From: Actinomycetes bacterium
GTDB lineage: Bacteria > Actinomycetota > Actinomycetes > S36-B12 > UBA5976
Direction of reading: 5' to 3'
NCBI GenBank assembly: GCA_021784375.1
Contig: JAJXSV010000081.1
Coordinates: forward strand, 1 to 9,143
DNA: 9,143 nt
In this document: piece by piece, positions 1 to 6,955 of the stretch
How the letters are laid out: each line of letters starts with the position of its first letter
How positions within the stretch are numbered: position 1 is the stretch's first letter
Notes under the pieces: model-generated
The model's input: the letters and a program-made list of their open reading frames with translations, nothing else
What the model was told of the DNA's origin: nothing
The model's database searches: none
Translations under genes and position numbers: made by a program

Positions 1-208
1 GCTGGCCTGCTTCGGTGGAGTTCTTGGCCACCAGGACGATGGTGGCGACGAGCGCCAGGCCCATGCCGGCCATGCCGAAGAGGTTGCCGCGCTTGGCCGT
101 CTCATGCTTGGAGAGTCCGGCGAGGGCGAAGATGAACAGCACGCCAGCGATGATGTAGGCGGCCTGGATCACGCCCGCCAGCTGTTCTGAGGCAAGGAAG
201 TCGTTCAT
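1..208 (-). CDS. pntB: NAD(P) transhydrogenase subunit beta, 5' part only
   Basis: Only the N-terminal 69 codons are present; the gene runs off the left edge of the window. The product is the membrane and NADP(H)-binding subunit of the proton-translocating transhydrogenase, which couples hydride transfer from NADH to NADP+ with proton re-entry across the cytoplasmic membrane. The visible protein contains [20 protein letters not shown] near residues 16-35, followed by ETAKRGN and a second hydrophobic stretch near residues 45-61. This matches the start of E. coli PntB as I remember it, including the LSKHET signature. The ATG lies 4 bases after the pntA stop codon. An AAGGA SD lies inside the last pntA codons, 9 bases before the ATG, so the two genes are co-transcribed and probably translationally coupled. 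The NADP-binding domain is outside the window. Confidence 0.95.
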   Translation of the reverse strand, partial: MNDFLASEQLAGVIQAAYIIAGVLFIFALAGLSKHETAKRGNLFGMAGMGLALVATIVLVAKNSTEAGQ

Positions 209-212
209 CGGG

Positions 213-1739
213 TCAGTCCTTCCGGAACATCTCGAGCATGCGGAGCGTCACGAGGAAGCCACCGAAGATATTGATGGAGGCCACCAGCACGGCGACCACC
301 GCGAGTGCAGTGACGACGTTGTTGGTGCGCCCGATCTGCAGCAGGCCACCGACCAGGATGATGCCGGAAATGGCGTTGGTCTCGGCCATCAACGGCGTGT
401 GCAGCGCGTGGGCCACATTGGAGATGACGTAGTAGCCGACGAAGATGGCGAGAGCGAACACCGTGAAGTGGCCGAGCAACTGCGACGGTGAGTAGGCGGC
501 CATCAGCCCGAAGAGCACGGCACCGATCGCAGCGCGATACATGGCAACCTTGGGATTCTTGGGTTTCGGTGGTTCCTTCACCACCGGCGCCGCTTGCGCC
601 GCGGCCGGGGCTGCGGACACTTGTACCGGCGGCGGCGGCCACAGCAGTTCGCCATCCTTGGCCACCGTCATGCCGCGCTGCACGACGTCGTCGAAGTCCA
701 GCTTCACCACGCCGTCCTTGCCGGGCGTGAGCAGCTTGAAGAGATTGACCACGTTGGTGCCGTAGAGCTGGCTGGTCTGGCCGGCCAGACGCGAGGCCAG
801 ATCGGTGTAGCCGATGATCGTGACCTGGTTGGCGGTGGAGACCTTCTCGCCGGCGACGGTGCCGACGACGTTGCCGCCATTGGCAGCGGCCATGTCCACG
901 ATCACCGAACCCGGACGCATGGCTGCAACCGTCTCGGCCGTGAGCAGCGTGGGAGCCGGGCGTCCCGGGATGAGGGCAGTGGTGATGACGATGTCTGCGG
1001 CGCGTGCTTCTGCGTCGTACATAGCGGCGGTGGCGGCCACCTGCTCCGCTGTCATCTCCTTGGCGTAGCCGTCCTTGGAGACTTCCTGCTCCATATCGAC
1101 GAACACGAATTCGGCACCCATGGACTTGACCTGCTCGGCCACTTCGGGGCGTACGTCAAAGGCGCGCACAATGGCACCCATGGAGCCGGCGGCACCGATC
1201 GCGGCCAGACCGGCAACGCCGGCACCCACCACGAACACGCGGGCCGGTGGCACCTTGCCCGCCGCCGTCACCTGACCGGTGAACTGGCGGCCGAAGGCGT
1301 GGGCCGCTTCCACGACCGCGCGGTAGCCGGCGACGTTAGCCATCGATGACAGCACGTCGAGCGCTTGGGCTCGGGAGATGCGGGGAACAGCGTCCAGCGC
1401 CAGCGCGGTGACGCCCGCCGCGCGCAACTTCTCCACCAACTCCGGCGAGCGGCCCGGGGCCATCATGGAGATGAAGATCGCGCCCGGACGCAGCATGGCG
1501 ATCTCGTCGTCTGAGGGTGCATTGACCTTGGCCACGACATCACTCGCCCACACGGTGGCGGTGTCGGCGACCGTCACGCCGGGAATGGCGTAACCGGTGT
1601 CGGGCTGATCGGCGTGTGCACCTGCACCCGCTTCGACGACCACCTCATAGCCGAGTTTCACCAGCATGGCTGCTGTGGCAGGGGTGGCGGCGACGAGCGT
1701 CTCACCCTGCTTGGTTTCGCGGGGGATACCGATGCGCAC
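213..1739 (-). CDS. pntA: NAD(P) transhydrogenase subunit alpha, single-chain form
   Basis: The 508-residue alpha subunit of the proton-translocating transhydrogenase binds NAD(H) and carries part of the proton channel. The N-terminus [20 protein letters not shown] is the family signature. A Rossmann [18 protein letters not shown] lies at about 172-189, followed by the acidic FDVRPEV strand. A Pro/Ala/Lys-rich linker spans about 367-397. The C-terminal membrane part (about 400-500) includes [20 protein letters not shown] and [17 protein letters not shown], almost the E. coli PntA wording. The dehydrogenase and membrane parts are therefore fused in one chain as in E. coli (about 510 aa), not split into PntAa and PntAb. 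I chose the GTG at 1739: the family begins exactly there, and GAGGAG lies 7 bases upstream. A longer ATG frame starting at 1793 adds 18 low-complexity residues without homology. pntB follows after 4 bases. Confidence 0.96.
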   Translation of the reverse strand: MRIGIPRETKQGETLVAATPATAAMLVKLGYEVVVEAGAGAHADQPDTGYAIPGVTVADTATVWASDVVAKVNAPSDDEIAMLRPGAIFISMMAPGRSPELVEKLRAAGVTALALDAVPRISRAQALDVLSSMANVAGYRAVVEAAHAFGRQFTGQVTAAGKVPPARVFVVGAGVAGLAAIGAAGSMGAIVRAFDVRPEVAEQVKSMGAEFVFVDMEQEVSKDGYAKEMTAEQVAATAAMYDAEARAADIVITTALIPGRPAPTLLTAETVAAMRPGSVIVDMAAANGGNVVGTVAGEKVSTANQVTIIGYTDLASRLAGQTSQLYGTNVVNLFKLLTPGKDGVVKLDFDDVVQRGMTVAKDGELLWPPPPVQVSAAPAAAQAAPVVKEPPKPKNPKVAMYRAAIGAVLFGLMAAYSPSQLLGHFTVFALAIFVGYYVISNVAHALHTPLMAETNAISGIILVGGLLQIGRTNNVVTALAVVAVLVASINIFGGFLVTLRMLEMFRKD

Positions 1740-1746
1740 GTTCTTA

Positions 1747-1752
1747 CTCCTC
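1747..1752 (-). promoter_or_regulatory. Ribosome binding site that fixes the pntA start
   Basis: GAGGAG on the minus strand lies 7 bases before the GTG at 1739. It favours this GTG over the in-frame ATG at 1793. Nothing similar precedes that ATG. Confidence 0.8.
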
Positions 1753-1869
1753 GAACTGGCGGCCGGTGGCCGCAGGGTGGATCGGGATGACACGACCGAA
1801 CGGAACAGGTGCTGTCACGCCGGAAATGCAGCGGGCAGCGAGGGCAAGACGTCCGTGTCGGCGAAGTGG

Positions 1870-1895
1870 GCGCGGCTCAGTTCGGTGAGCCGCGC
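1870..1895. repeat. Perfect 10-bp inverted repeat (hairpin or operator)
   Basis: The arms GCGCGGCTCA and TGAGCCGCGC are exact reverse complements separated by the 6-base loop GTTCGG. No T-run follows on either strand, and both flanking genes point away from it, so a terminator role for them is unlikely. A regulatory role, either an operator or an RNA hairpin in the 5' leader of pntA or of the methyltransferase gene, is inference. Its centre is about 140 bases upstream of pntA and about 255 bases upstream of the methyltransferase start. Confidence 0.55.
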
Positions 1896-2127
1896 AAACT
1901 GCCATGAGCGAAGTTTGGTGGATGACGCAGGATCAGCAAAACGGGCATTTTGTACCGTCTTGCTTGGAAATCCTGTGACGGTCATCACCCCTCGCCGATC
2001 AGCGCAGGCAACGACCGTTCGCAGTGCGCCGGCCCGCCCGGCGACGTCTACATCGCGTGCAGCACTAGGCCAAAGGACTCCCCCGGACGGGCATGGTGGT
2101 GTTCCATGACCTCATAGGTCAGCAAGC

Positions 2128-2134
2128 GGGAGGA
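2128..2134 (+). promoter_or_regulatory. Ribosome binding site of the methyltransferase gene
   Basis: GGGAGGA lies 3 bases before the ATG at 2138. It decides for this start over an in-frame ATG at 2093, which lacks an SD and would add 15 residues before the conserved part. Confidence 0.75.
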
Positions 2135-2137
2135 CAG

Positions 2138-2983
2138 ATGCCCACGAGCCAGGAGATCCGCGATGCACAGCGGGCTGCGTGGGCGACCCTCGCCCCCGGC
2201 TGGGAGAAGTGGGACCACATCATCATGGATCAACTGCGTCCGGTCACGGACGCCATGATCCAGCACCTCGACATCGCAGCGAATCAGGAACATCTGGACG
2301 TGGCCGCTGGCACTGGCGAACCCGGGCTAACCATCGCCAGGCGAGCACCTCGCGGCCAGGTGATGCTCACCGATCTCTCGGCCGAGATGCTCGCCATCGC
2401 GAGTCGCCGCGCCCAGATGCAGGGCATCGACAACATTGCCTCCGCAGTCTGCAGCGCGGATTCACTGCCGTTCCCGGATGCGAGCTTCGACAGCATCACC
2501 GTGCGCTTCGGCTACATGTTCTTCCCGGATCTCGTTGCAGTAACCCACGAATTCGTGCGCGTCCTCAAGCCCGGCGGAAGGCTCTGCGCATCGGTGTGGG
2601 TCGAGCCCCAAGCCAATGACTGGACGTCAATTCCCATGCAGGCCATTGCAGCAGAGGTCGCCTTGCCCGTGCCCGCTCCGGACGCACCACACATGTTCCG
2701 TTGCGCCGCCGCCGGGCAGGTCTCCGCGCTGTATCAGGCCGCGGGCCTGCACGACGTCAAGGAATGGGACGTCGAGGTTGCGCTCGTCACAAACTCTCCG
2801 CAGCAGTACTGGGACATGATCAGCGAACACGTGTCCCTCGCCGTTGCTGCTTTGCAGCGCGTGGATGCTGCGGCACGACAACGCATCGAACAGGTAGTCG
2901 TGGCCAAGGTCGCCGCCTACCAACGGGATGGTTCGGTGCACGTGCCCGGCTTGGCGCGCTGCATCATCGGCACCAAGCCGTGA
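2138..2983 (+). CDS. Class I SAM-dependent methyltransferase (UbiE/Methyltransf_11 type)
   Basis: This 281-residue, apparently soluble protein has the class I methyltransferase motifs in order. Motif I, LDVAAGTGEPGL, spans about 53-64 and binds S-adenosylmethionine. The acidic loop VMLTDLSAEML lies near 75-85. SADSLPFPDASFDSI (about 106-120) is the adenine-contacting and motif II region. RVLKPGGRLCASVW (about 141-154) is the usual post-II strand. An N-terminal helical cap, QRAAWATLAPGWEKW, resembles ubiE-like small-molecule methyltransferases, and a variable C-terminal 120 residues probably shapes the acceptor pocket. The substrate cannot be read from the sequence. The downstream oxidoreductase gene starts 55 bases after the stop on the same strand with its own SD, so a two-gene transcript is possible. 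Neighbours do not suggest a quinone pathway, so I give no ubiE symbol. Confidence 0.88.
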   Translation: MPTSQEIRDAQRAAWATLAPGWEKWDHIIMDQLRPVTDAMIQHLDIAANQEHLDVAAGTGEPGLTIARRAPRGQVMLTDLSAEMLAIASRRAQMQGIDNIASAVCSADSLPFPDASFDSITVRFGYMFFPDLVAVTHEFVRVLKPGGRLCASVWVEPQANDWTSIPMQAIAAEVALPVPAPDAPHMFRCAAAGQVSALYQAAGLHDVKEWDVEVALVTNSPQQYWDMISEHVSLAVAALQRVDAAARQRIEQVVVAKVAAYQRDGSVHVPGLARCIIGTKP

Positions 2984-3028
2984 CGACCACGCAATTACGC
3001 TGTGAACCGCATGCCGACGACGCACCCC

Positions 3029-3033
3029 GGGAG
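3029..3033 (+). promoter_or_regulatory. Ribosome binding site of the RibD_C-family gene
   Basis: GGGAG lies 5 bases before the ATG at 3039, supporting that start. The encoded protein begins MAVRVDLNISLDGF, where the family normally begins. Confidence 0.65.
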
Positions 3034-3038
3034 TACGT

Positions 3039-3680
3039 ATGGCAGTCCGTGTTGACCTGAACATCTCACTCGACGGCTTCGCCAGCACGACCGATCAGAC
3101 ACCGGAGCGGCCCTTCGGTGACGACTGGCCGCGCCTCACTGCCGCCTACGTCGCCACCAGGACCTTCCGCGAGCGAGTCATGCATGACACATCGGGTGCT
3201 GGCACCACCGGCGTCGACGACAAGTACGCGCAGGCCTACTTCGCCGACCTGGGCGCCGAGATCATGGGTGCCGGCATGTTCGGACTGCACAACTTCCCCG
3301 ACGATCCCAACTGGCAAGGTTGGTGGGGCGACGAGCCGCCGTTCCACGTCCCGGTCTTCGTGCTCACGCACTCCACGCGGCCCTCGCTGCAAATGGCCGG
3401 CGGCACCACGTTCCACTTCATCAGCGCGACCCCGCAGGAAGCCCTGGAACGGGCACTTGCGGTTGCGGGTGGGAAGGACGTGCGCGTGGGTGGCGGCGCC
3501 TCTGTGGTGCGCGATTTCCTGAAGGCCGGCCTGGTCGATCAACTGCACGTGGCGATCGCGCCGATCATCCTGGGCAGTGGCATTCGACTGTGGGATGACC
3601 TGCGCGGCCTCGAAAAGACCTACGAGGTCACGACGGAGACCGCCGAGAGCGGCACGATCCACCTGACGTTCCGCCGGTAG
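3039..3680 (+). CDS. Dihydrofolate reductase family protein (RibD C-terminal domain)
   Basis: This 213-residue protein is a stand-alone RibD_C / DHFR-like fold, expected to bind NADPH in the cytoplasm. The start RVDLNISLDGFAS is the typical first strand and loop of the family. EIMGAGMFG (about 74-82) corresponds to the MGRxTYE-type motif. VPVFVLTHSTRPSL (about 104-117) and KDVRVGGGASVVRDFLKAGLVDQLHVAIAPIILGSG (split here as KDVRVGGGAS, VVRDFLKAGL and VDQLHVAIAPIILGSG; about 146-181) are the nucleotide-binding glycine turn and the last core strands. Length agrees with members of the YyaP/YwjB-like group. There is no deaminase domain, so it is not a bifunctional riboflavin RibD, and nothing indicates true folate reduction. 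Substrate unknown. It probably accompanies the methyltransferase gene upstream and converges on ychF, with 54 bases between the two stop codons. Confidence 0.9.
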   Translation: MAVRVDLNISLDGFASTTDQTPERPFGDDWPRLTAAYVATRTFRERVMHDTSGAGTTGVDDKYAQAYFADLGAEIMGAGMFGLHNFPDDPNWQGWWGDEPPFHVPVFVLTHSTRPSLQMAGGTTFHFISATPQEALERALAVAGGKDVRVGGGASVVRDFLKAGLVDQLHVAIAPIILGSGIRLWDDLRGLEKTYEVTTETAESGTIHLTFRR

Positions 3681-3692
3681 GAACCGAGCCTC

Positions 3693-3720
3693 GGCACGGG
3701 CGCGAAGGCACGGGCGCGAA
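3693..3720. repeat. Two tandem copies of a 14-bp unit at a convergent gene junction
   Basis: GGCACGGGCGCGAA occurs twice in direct succession (3693-3706 and 3707-3720), just after the oxidoreductase stop and before the ychF stop. The copies are identical. Probably a local duplication; it lies outside both coding regions. Confidence 0.8.
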
Positions 3721-3727
3721 CCGCGCC
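3713..3727. terminator. Possible bidirectional hairpin between convergent genes
   Basis: GGCGCG and CGCGCC pair perfectly across the 3-base loop AAC, in the 54-base gap between the oxidoreductase and ychF stops. The left arm is part of the second 14-bp repeat copy. No U-tract follows on either strand, so the terminator role rests only on position and the GC-rich stem. Confidence 0.35.
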
Positions 3728-3734
3728 GCTGGGA

Positions 3735-4808
3735 CTAGACGTTGAAGCGGAACTCCACGACGTCGCCGTCCTGCATCACGTAGTCCTTGCCCTCCATACG
3801 CGCCTTGCCACGGGCTCGGGCCTCGGCGACAGAGCCGGCCTCCACCAGGTCGGCGAAGGAGATGACCTCCGCCTTGATGAAGCCCTTCTGGAAATCGGTG
3901 TGGATCTCGCCTGCCGCGACGGGTGCGGTGTCGCCCTTGTGGATGGTCCAGGCGCGCGTTTCCTTGGGCCCGGCCGTGAGGTAGGTCTGCAGCCCCAGGG
4001 TGTCGAAGCCGACGCGCGCCAGAATGGCCAGGCCGCTCTCCGTCTGGCCCACGGAAGCCAGCAGTTCCAGCGCTTCATCCTCATCCAACTCGACCAGTTC
4101 GGCTTCCAGCTTGGCGTCGAGGAACACGGCTTCGGCCGGCGCGATGAGCGCACGCAGCTCGTCCTTGAGTTGCCCGTCCGCCAATTCCGCCTCGTCGACG
4201 TTGAAGACATAGAGGAAAGGCTTGGCCGTGAGCAGGCTGAGTTCACGAATGGGTTCGGTATCCATGCCCGACTTGAAGAGCGTGGTGCCGGCGTTGAGGA
4301 ATTGCTGCGCCTGCTGCGCCGCCTCCAGAACATGCGCGCGTTCCTTGTTGAGCCGCGCCTCCTTCTCGAGACGCGGCAGCGCCTTCTCGAGGGTCTGCAT
4401 GTCCGCCAGAATCAACTCGGTGGAGATGGTCTCGATGTCCTCGCGGGGATCGACCTTGCCTTCGACGTGCACGACGTCGGGGTCGGTGAAGACGCGCACC
4501 ACCTGGCAGATGGCATTGCACTCGCGGATGTTGGCGAGGAACTTGTTGCCCAGGCCCGCGCCCTCTGAGGCGCCGCGCACGATGCCGGCGATGTCCACGA
4601 AGGTGACGGAGGCGGGCAGAATGCGCTCGCTCTTGAAGATCCCGGCCAGCACTGCCAGACGTGAATCGGGCACGCCGACGACGCCGGTATTCGGCTCGAT
4701 GGTCGCGAACGGATAGTTGGCAGCCAGCACGTTGTTGCGTGTCAGCGCGTTGAAGAGCGTGGACTTGCCCACATTCGGCAGTCCGACGATCCCGATCTCA
4801 AGTCCCAC
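3735..4808 (-). CDS. ychF: Redox-regulated ATPase YchF (OLA1 family)
   Basis: This 357-residue P-loop NTPase associates with ribosomes. Family members hydrolyse ATP better than GTP and act in translation and oxidative-stress responses. The G1 loop GLPNVGKST is at 9-17. NYPFATIEPN (31-40) is the G2 region, and VDIAGIVRGASEGAGLGNKF (71-90) holds G3 (DIAG) and the family hallmark. FNVDE at 202-206 is the altered G4 (NxxE in place of NKxD) that explains ATP preference. A central coiled-coil lies around 115-175. The C-terminal TGS domain (about 277-357) includes TDFQKGFIKAEVISFADL. The GTG at 4808 is chosen because the family starts two or three residues before GIVGLPN. The frame stays open to an ATG at 4934, but that extension is low-complexity and would overlap rmuC. 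No SD precedes the GTG; a -10-like TAGACT ends 8 bases before it. Divergent from rmuC. Confidence 0.96.
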   Translation of the reverse strand: MGLEIGIVGLPNVGKSTLFNALTRNNVLAANYPFATIEPNTGVVGVPDSRLAVLAGIFKSERILPASVTFVDIAGIVRGASEGAGLGNKFLANIRECNAICQVVRVFTDPDVVHVEGKVDPREDIETISTELILADMQTLEKALPRLEKEARLNKERAHVLEAAQQAQQFLNAGTTLFKSGMDTEPIRELSLLTAKPFLYVFNVDEAELADGQLKDELRALIAPAEAVFLDAKLEAELVELDEDEALELLASVGQTESGLAILARVGFDTLGLQTYLTAGPKETRAWTIHKGDTAPVAAGEIHTDFQKGFIKAEVISFADLVEAGSVAEARARGKARMEGKDYVMQDGDVVEFRFNV

Positions 4809-4816
4809 GTCGGCGA

Positions 4817-4822
4817 AGTCTA
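4817..4822 (-). promoter_or_regulatory. Candidate -10 element of ychF, near-leaderless
   Basis: TAGACT on the minus strand fits TAnnnT and ends 8 bases before the GTG at 4808, so transcription would begin at or within one or two bases of the start codon. No SD is present and no -35 is recognisable. Confidence 0.45.
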
Positions 4823-4856
4823 GGTGCCGCGTCGTGTCGGCCCGCCCCTGTCGTAC

Positions 4857-4874
4857 CCCCACGGCACGCTGGGG
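4857..4874 (+). promoter_or_regulatory. Inverted repeat and weak -10 directly upstream of rmuC
   Basis: CCCCA and TGGGG form a 5-bp inverted repeat with an 8-base loop that ends 2 bases before the rmuC ATG. CACGCT (4865-4870), 6 bases before the ATG, has A and T at the expected TAnnnT positions but lacks the first T. The whole divergent ychF/rmuC promoter region is only 68 bases. There is no SD for rmuC, so a leaderless start is plausible but unproven. Confidence 0.3.
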
Positions 4875-4876
4875 CC

Positions 4877-5998
4877 ATGGACATGACAACGCTGGCCGTA
4901 GGCCTGCTCCTGGGTCTGGCCCTGGGCTTGGCATACGCCTTTCGCATCAAGGCCGCTGCCGATTCGGCGCAGGTCGCCCTGGCGCAGGCAGAGGGCCGGC
5001 TACAGCAGTTGGAGCAGCACAATCGTGATCTCTCGGCGGCCGCTCAGCGCCAGCAATCCCTGGACGACCTGCTGCGGCCCATGGCGGAAGGGCTGAACTC
5101 GGTCACACGGGCAGCCCAGGAGGCCGATCGCCGTCGCGTCGAGGCCGAGACTCGCATCCAGACGGAGATCGAGAACATCAAGACCAGTAATGAGAATCTG
5201 GGCTCCGCCACCCGCCAGTTAGTGGCCGCGATGTCCAAGGGCCAGTCGCGCGGGCAATGGGGTGAGATGCAGTTGGAGCAACTGCTCTCCCACGCCGGCC
5301 TGGTGGAAGGCGTGCACTACCGGCGGCAGGACACCCGTGGCCAAGCCGACAGCGCCCTACGACCCGACCTCGTCGTCCTCATGCCTGGCGGCGGCGAGGT
5401 GCTGGTGGATTCCAAGTTCCCCTGGGATGCCTTCTTCGAAGCCATGGGCAGTGACGAGCAGGCCCTGCGGCTGCCGCTGCTGCAGAAACACAGCCGTGAC
5501 CTCGCGGCCCGCGTCAACGAGCTGGCTCGCAAGGACTATGCAGCCAGCTCGGCCAACACGCCCGACTTCGTCATCCTCTTCCTGCCGCTGGAGCCGTTGT
5601 TGAGCACTGCCCTGGACCAGGACGGCCTGCTGCTGGAACGGGCCTTCGCCAAACGGGTCATCCCCGCCACCCCCACCACCATGGTGGGTCTGTTGCGCAC
5701 CATCGGCTTTGCCTGGAATCGCCACGACCTGGCCGTGAACGCTGAGGAGATCCGCAACCTCAGTCGCGAGATGCTGGCACGGCTCGGCACCATGGTCGGC
5801 CACCTCAATGACACCGGCGATCAGTTGCGGCGTGCGGTTGACAGCTACAACCGACTGGTGGGCAGTTTCGACAGCCGGGTGGTCACCCAGGCCCGGCGCA
5901 TTGCCGAGCTGGGGGTTCCCGGCGCCTCCGAGCTCAATCTTCGCGACGGCATCGACGAGCAGCCACGGACGGTGCGCACCGAGGCCATCGAATCCTGA
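4877..5998 (+). CDS. rmuC: DNA recombination protein RmuC
   Basis: This 373-residue protein of the RmuC family was named for its effect on inversion at short inverted repeats in E. coli; it is thought to be a nuclease. An N-terminal membrane anchor (about 5-22, LAVGLLLGLALGLAYAF) is followed by a long coiled coil (about 28-120) and the RmuC domain (about 125-330). Visible family motifs are GQWGEMQLEQLL (126-137), LRPDLVVLMPGG (161-172), VLVDSKFPWDAF (175-186), FVILFLPLEPLL (231-242) and PTTMVGLLRTI (266-276). RPD (D164) with D178-S-K180 and the Glu of WGEMQLE fits the PD-(D/E)XK nuclease layout proposed for the family. The tail after about 345 is variable. ATG at 4877 is chosen; M3 is an alternative. 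Divergent from ychF; the next gene begins 57 bases downstream with its own -10. Confidence 0.95.
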   Translation: MDMTTLAVGLLLGLALGLAYAFRIKAAADSAQVALAQAEGRLQQLEQHNRDLSAAAQRQQSLDDLLRPMAEGLNSVTRAAQEADRRRVEAETRIQTEIENIKTSNENLGSATRQLVAAMSKGQSRGQWGEMQLEQLLSHAGLVEGVHYRRQDTRGQADSALRPDLVVLMPGGGEVLVDSKFPWDAFFEAMGSDEQALRLPLLQKHSRDLAARVNELARKDYAASSANTPDFVILFLPLEPLLSTALDQDGLLLERAFAKRVIPATPTTMVGLLRTIGFAWNRHDLAVNAEEIRNLSREMLARLGTMVGHLNDTGDQLRRAVDSYNRLVGSFDSRVVTQARRIAELGVPGASELNLRDGIDEQPRTVRTEAIES

Positions 5999-6043
5999 CC
6001 TGCCGCTTGCCGCGATGGGACGGGAGCTGACGCTGCGCTGCCG

Positions 6044-6049
6044 TACCCT
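6044..6049 (+). promoter_or_regulatory. -10 element giving a leaderless mRNA for the DUF6542-like gene
   Basis: TACCCT matches TAnnnT and is followed by exactly 6 bases and then the GTG start at 6056, so the predicted first transcribed base is the first base of the start codon. No SD is present. No -35 box is obvious, which is common for actinobacterial promoters. Confidence 0.6.
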
Positions 6050-6055
6050 TACGCC

Positions 6056-6916
6056 GTGAAGTTCGACGACCACGAGATCTGGGGCGCCCCCGTGCAGGCG
6101 GCGGCCGCGGAAGCGGAGGCTCCTGCCGTGGAGGTGCCGGCACCGGCGTTGGCCACCGCGGGTCGGCTCTACCGCTCGGCCGGCAGCGAGGCCCACCCCG
6201 ATGCCGTGGTGGCGCTGCCCAACCATCATCGACGTCACACCACCAGCACCCCGGTGGAAGCCACCTCTTGGGCGAGCACCGGTGTGCACCCTGCCATCTC
6301 CATCAATTCCCTGATCCCGCCGCGCCCGGCGCCGATCGAGGACCCGGCCATTGCTGAGGTGCTGGGTGCTCGCACTCGAGTTGCCGCAGAACCGGCACCG
6401 GAGCCCGCGGCCGGGAGCGGTTTCACCGGCTGGTTCCGCCAGGCCACCGGATTCGCCCCTGAGCCCTCCCCTGCACTTTCCACCAAGGCCCCCGCGCCCA
6501 AAGCGCGCAGGGCAATGCCGGATCTGGGTGGCGCCGCCCGGGTCCTGTCGGCTTCGGTACTGACGCCCAAGTCCTTCGCCGTGCTGGCCTTCGTGATCAC
6601 CACGCTGGTGGCACTCGTGAACATGCAGCTGGCCACGTCCCTGGGTGCCGGCACCGGTATCGCCCTGGTGCTGGTCACCGCGTATGCCGGCTGGACGCTT
6701 CCCGCCCACTCCCGTTGGGCGGCCTGGGTGCTGCCGCCCTATCTGCTGATGGCGGCCATCGTGGTGTCGGGGCAGTTCGGTTCCGGTGCACCCGGCCGCA
6801 GCATCAGCGGGCAGGTGCTGCTCGTGCTGTCGGGACTCATCACGCTGGCGCCCTGGCTGGCAGTGGCCTGCCTGCTGGGCCTGCTGCTTCCGGCCCTGCG
6901 CGGCCGGCGCGCCTGA
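6056..6916 (+). CDS. DUF6542-like membrane protein with long disordered N-terminus
   Basis: This 286-residue protein has two parts. Residues 1-165 are rich in Ala, Pro and Glu with no recognisable domain and are probably a disordered cytoplasmic region; it includes repeated PAPA/EPAPEP runs. Residues about 170-280 form a hydrophobic domain with roughly four membrane segments (about 172-193, 197-215, 222-240 and 252-278), with a WVLPPYLLMA motif in the third. The size, the conserved Pro-Pro in a membrane helix and the position between the ychF/rmuC and ispH genes match what I recall of actinobacterial DUF6542 proteins, but I could not run a profile search. Function unknown. The tail LRGRRA is positive, consistent with a cytoplasmic C-terminus. 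The GTG start is set by the TACCCT element 6 bases upstream. The gene converges on ispH. Confidence 0.85.
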   Translation: MKFDDHEIWGAPVQAAAAEAEAPAVEVPAPALATAGRLYRSAGSEAHPDAVVALPNHHRRHTTSTPVEATSWASTGVHPAISINSLIPPRPAPIEDPAIAEVLGARTRVAAEPAPEPAAGSGFTGWFRQATGFAPEPSPALSTKAPAPKARRAMPDLGGAARVLSASVLTPKSFAVLAFVITTLVALVNMQLATSLGAGTGIALVLVTAYAGWTLPAHSRWAAWVLPPYLLMAAIVVSGQFGSGAPGRSISGQVLLVLSGLITLAPWLAVACLLGLLLPALRGRRA

Positions 6917-6918
6917 CC

Positions 6919-6946
6919 CGTAGCAACGCCGTCCGGCTTCGCTACG
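6919..6946. terminator. Hairpin between convergent DUF6542-like gene and ispH
   Basis: CGTAGC pairs with GCTACG, and an inner GCCG/CGGC stem closes a 2-base loop; a 3x3 internal loop separates the two stems. It fills most of the 39-base gap between the two stop codons. There is no T-run on either side, so a bidirectional intrinsic terminator is plausible from position but not certain. Confidence 0.5.
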
Positions 6947-6955
6947 CCGCGAGTG

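Larger units (their letters stand above)
1740..2137. other. Long divergent spacer between pntA and the methyltransferase gene
   Basis: About 400 bases hold no gene I can support. pntA leaves to the left and the methyltransferase gene to the right, so promoters for both must lie here. I see no clear -35/-10 pair for either. A weak -10-like ATAGGT at 2114-2119 precedes the methyltransferase SD. The stretch 1896-1978 is relatively AT-rich: I count 40 G/C in 83 bases, clearly below the flanking genes. The spacer also contains a perfect inverted repeat (1870-1895), a small CAAAA/TTTTG inverted repeat at 1937-1952, and a 24-codon ORF at 1904-1978 (MSEVWWMTQD..., ending LEIL) without an SD. I do not call that ORF a gene. 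No tRNA or other structured RNA was recognised. Confidence 0.7.

Noticed and set aside
594..1349. Plus-strand open frame of 251 codons opposite pntA
   Set aside because: Antisense shadow of pntA, His/Gly/Arg-rich, with no start signal or homology.
2093..2137. Upstream ATG for the methyltransferase
   Set aside because: No SD, whereas the ATG at 2138 has GGGAGGA 3 bases upstream and begins at the conserved helical cap.
1740..2137. tRNA, small RNA gene or attachment site in the spacer
   Set aside because: I found no cloverleaf, no T-loop sequence and no direct repeats flanking a gene; only the inverted repeats described.
4809..4934. N-terminal extension of YchF to an upstream ATG
   Set aside because: It adds 42 Pro/Gly/Arg-rich residues absent from the family and overlaps the rmuC coding region and promoter.
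5357..6709. Minus-strand open frame of 450 codons opposite rmuC and the DUF6542-like gene
   Set aside because: It is antisense to two genes with clear motifs or start signals. The translation is rich in Gly, Arg and His with no family resemblance, typical of antisense frames in GC-rich DNA.
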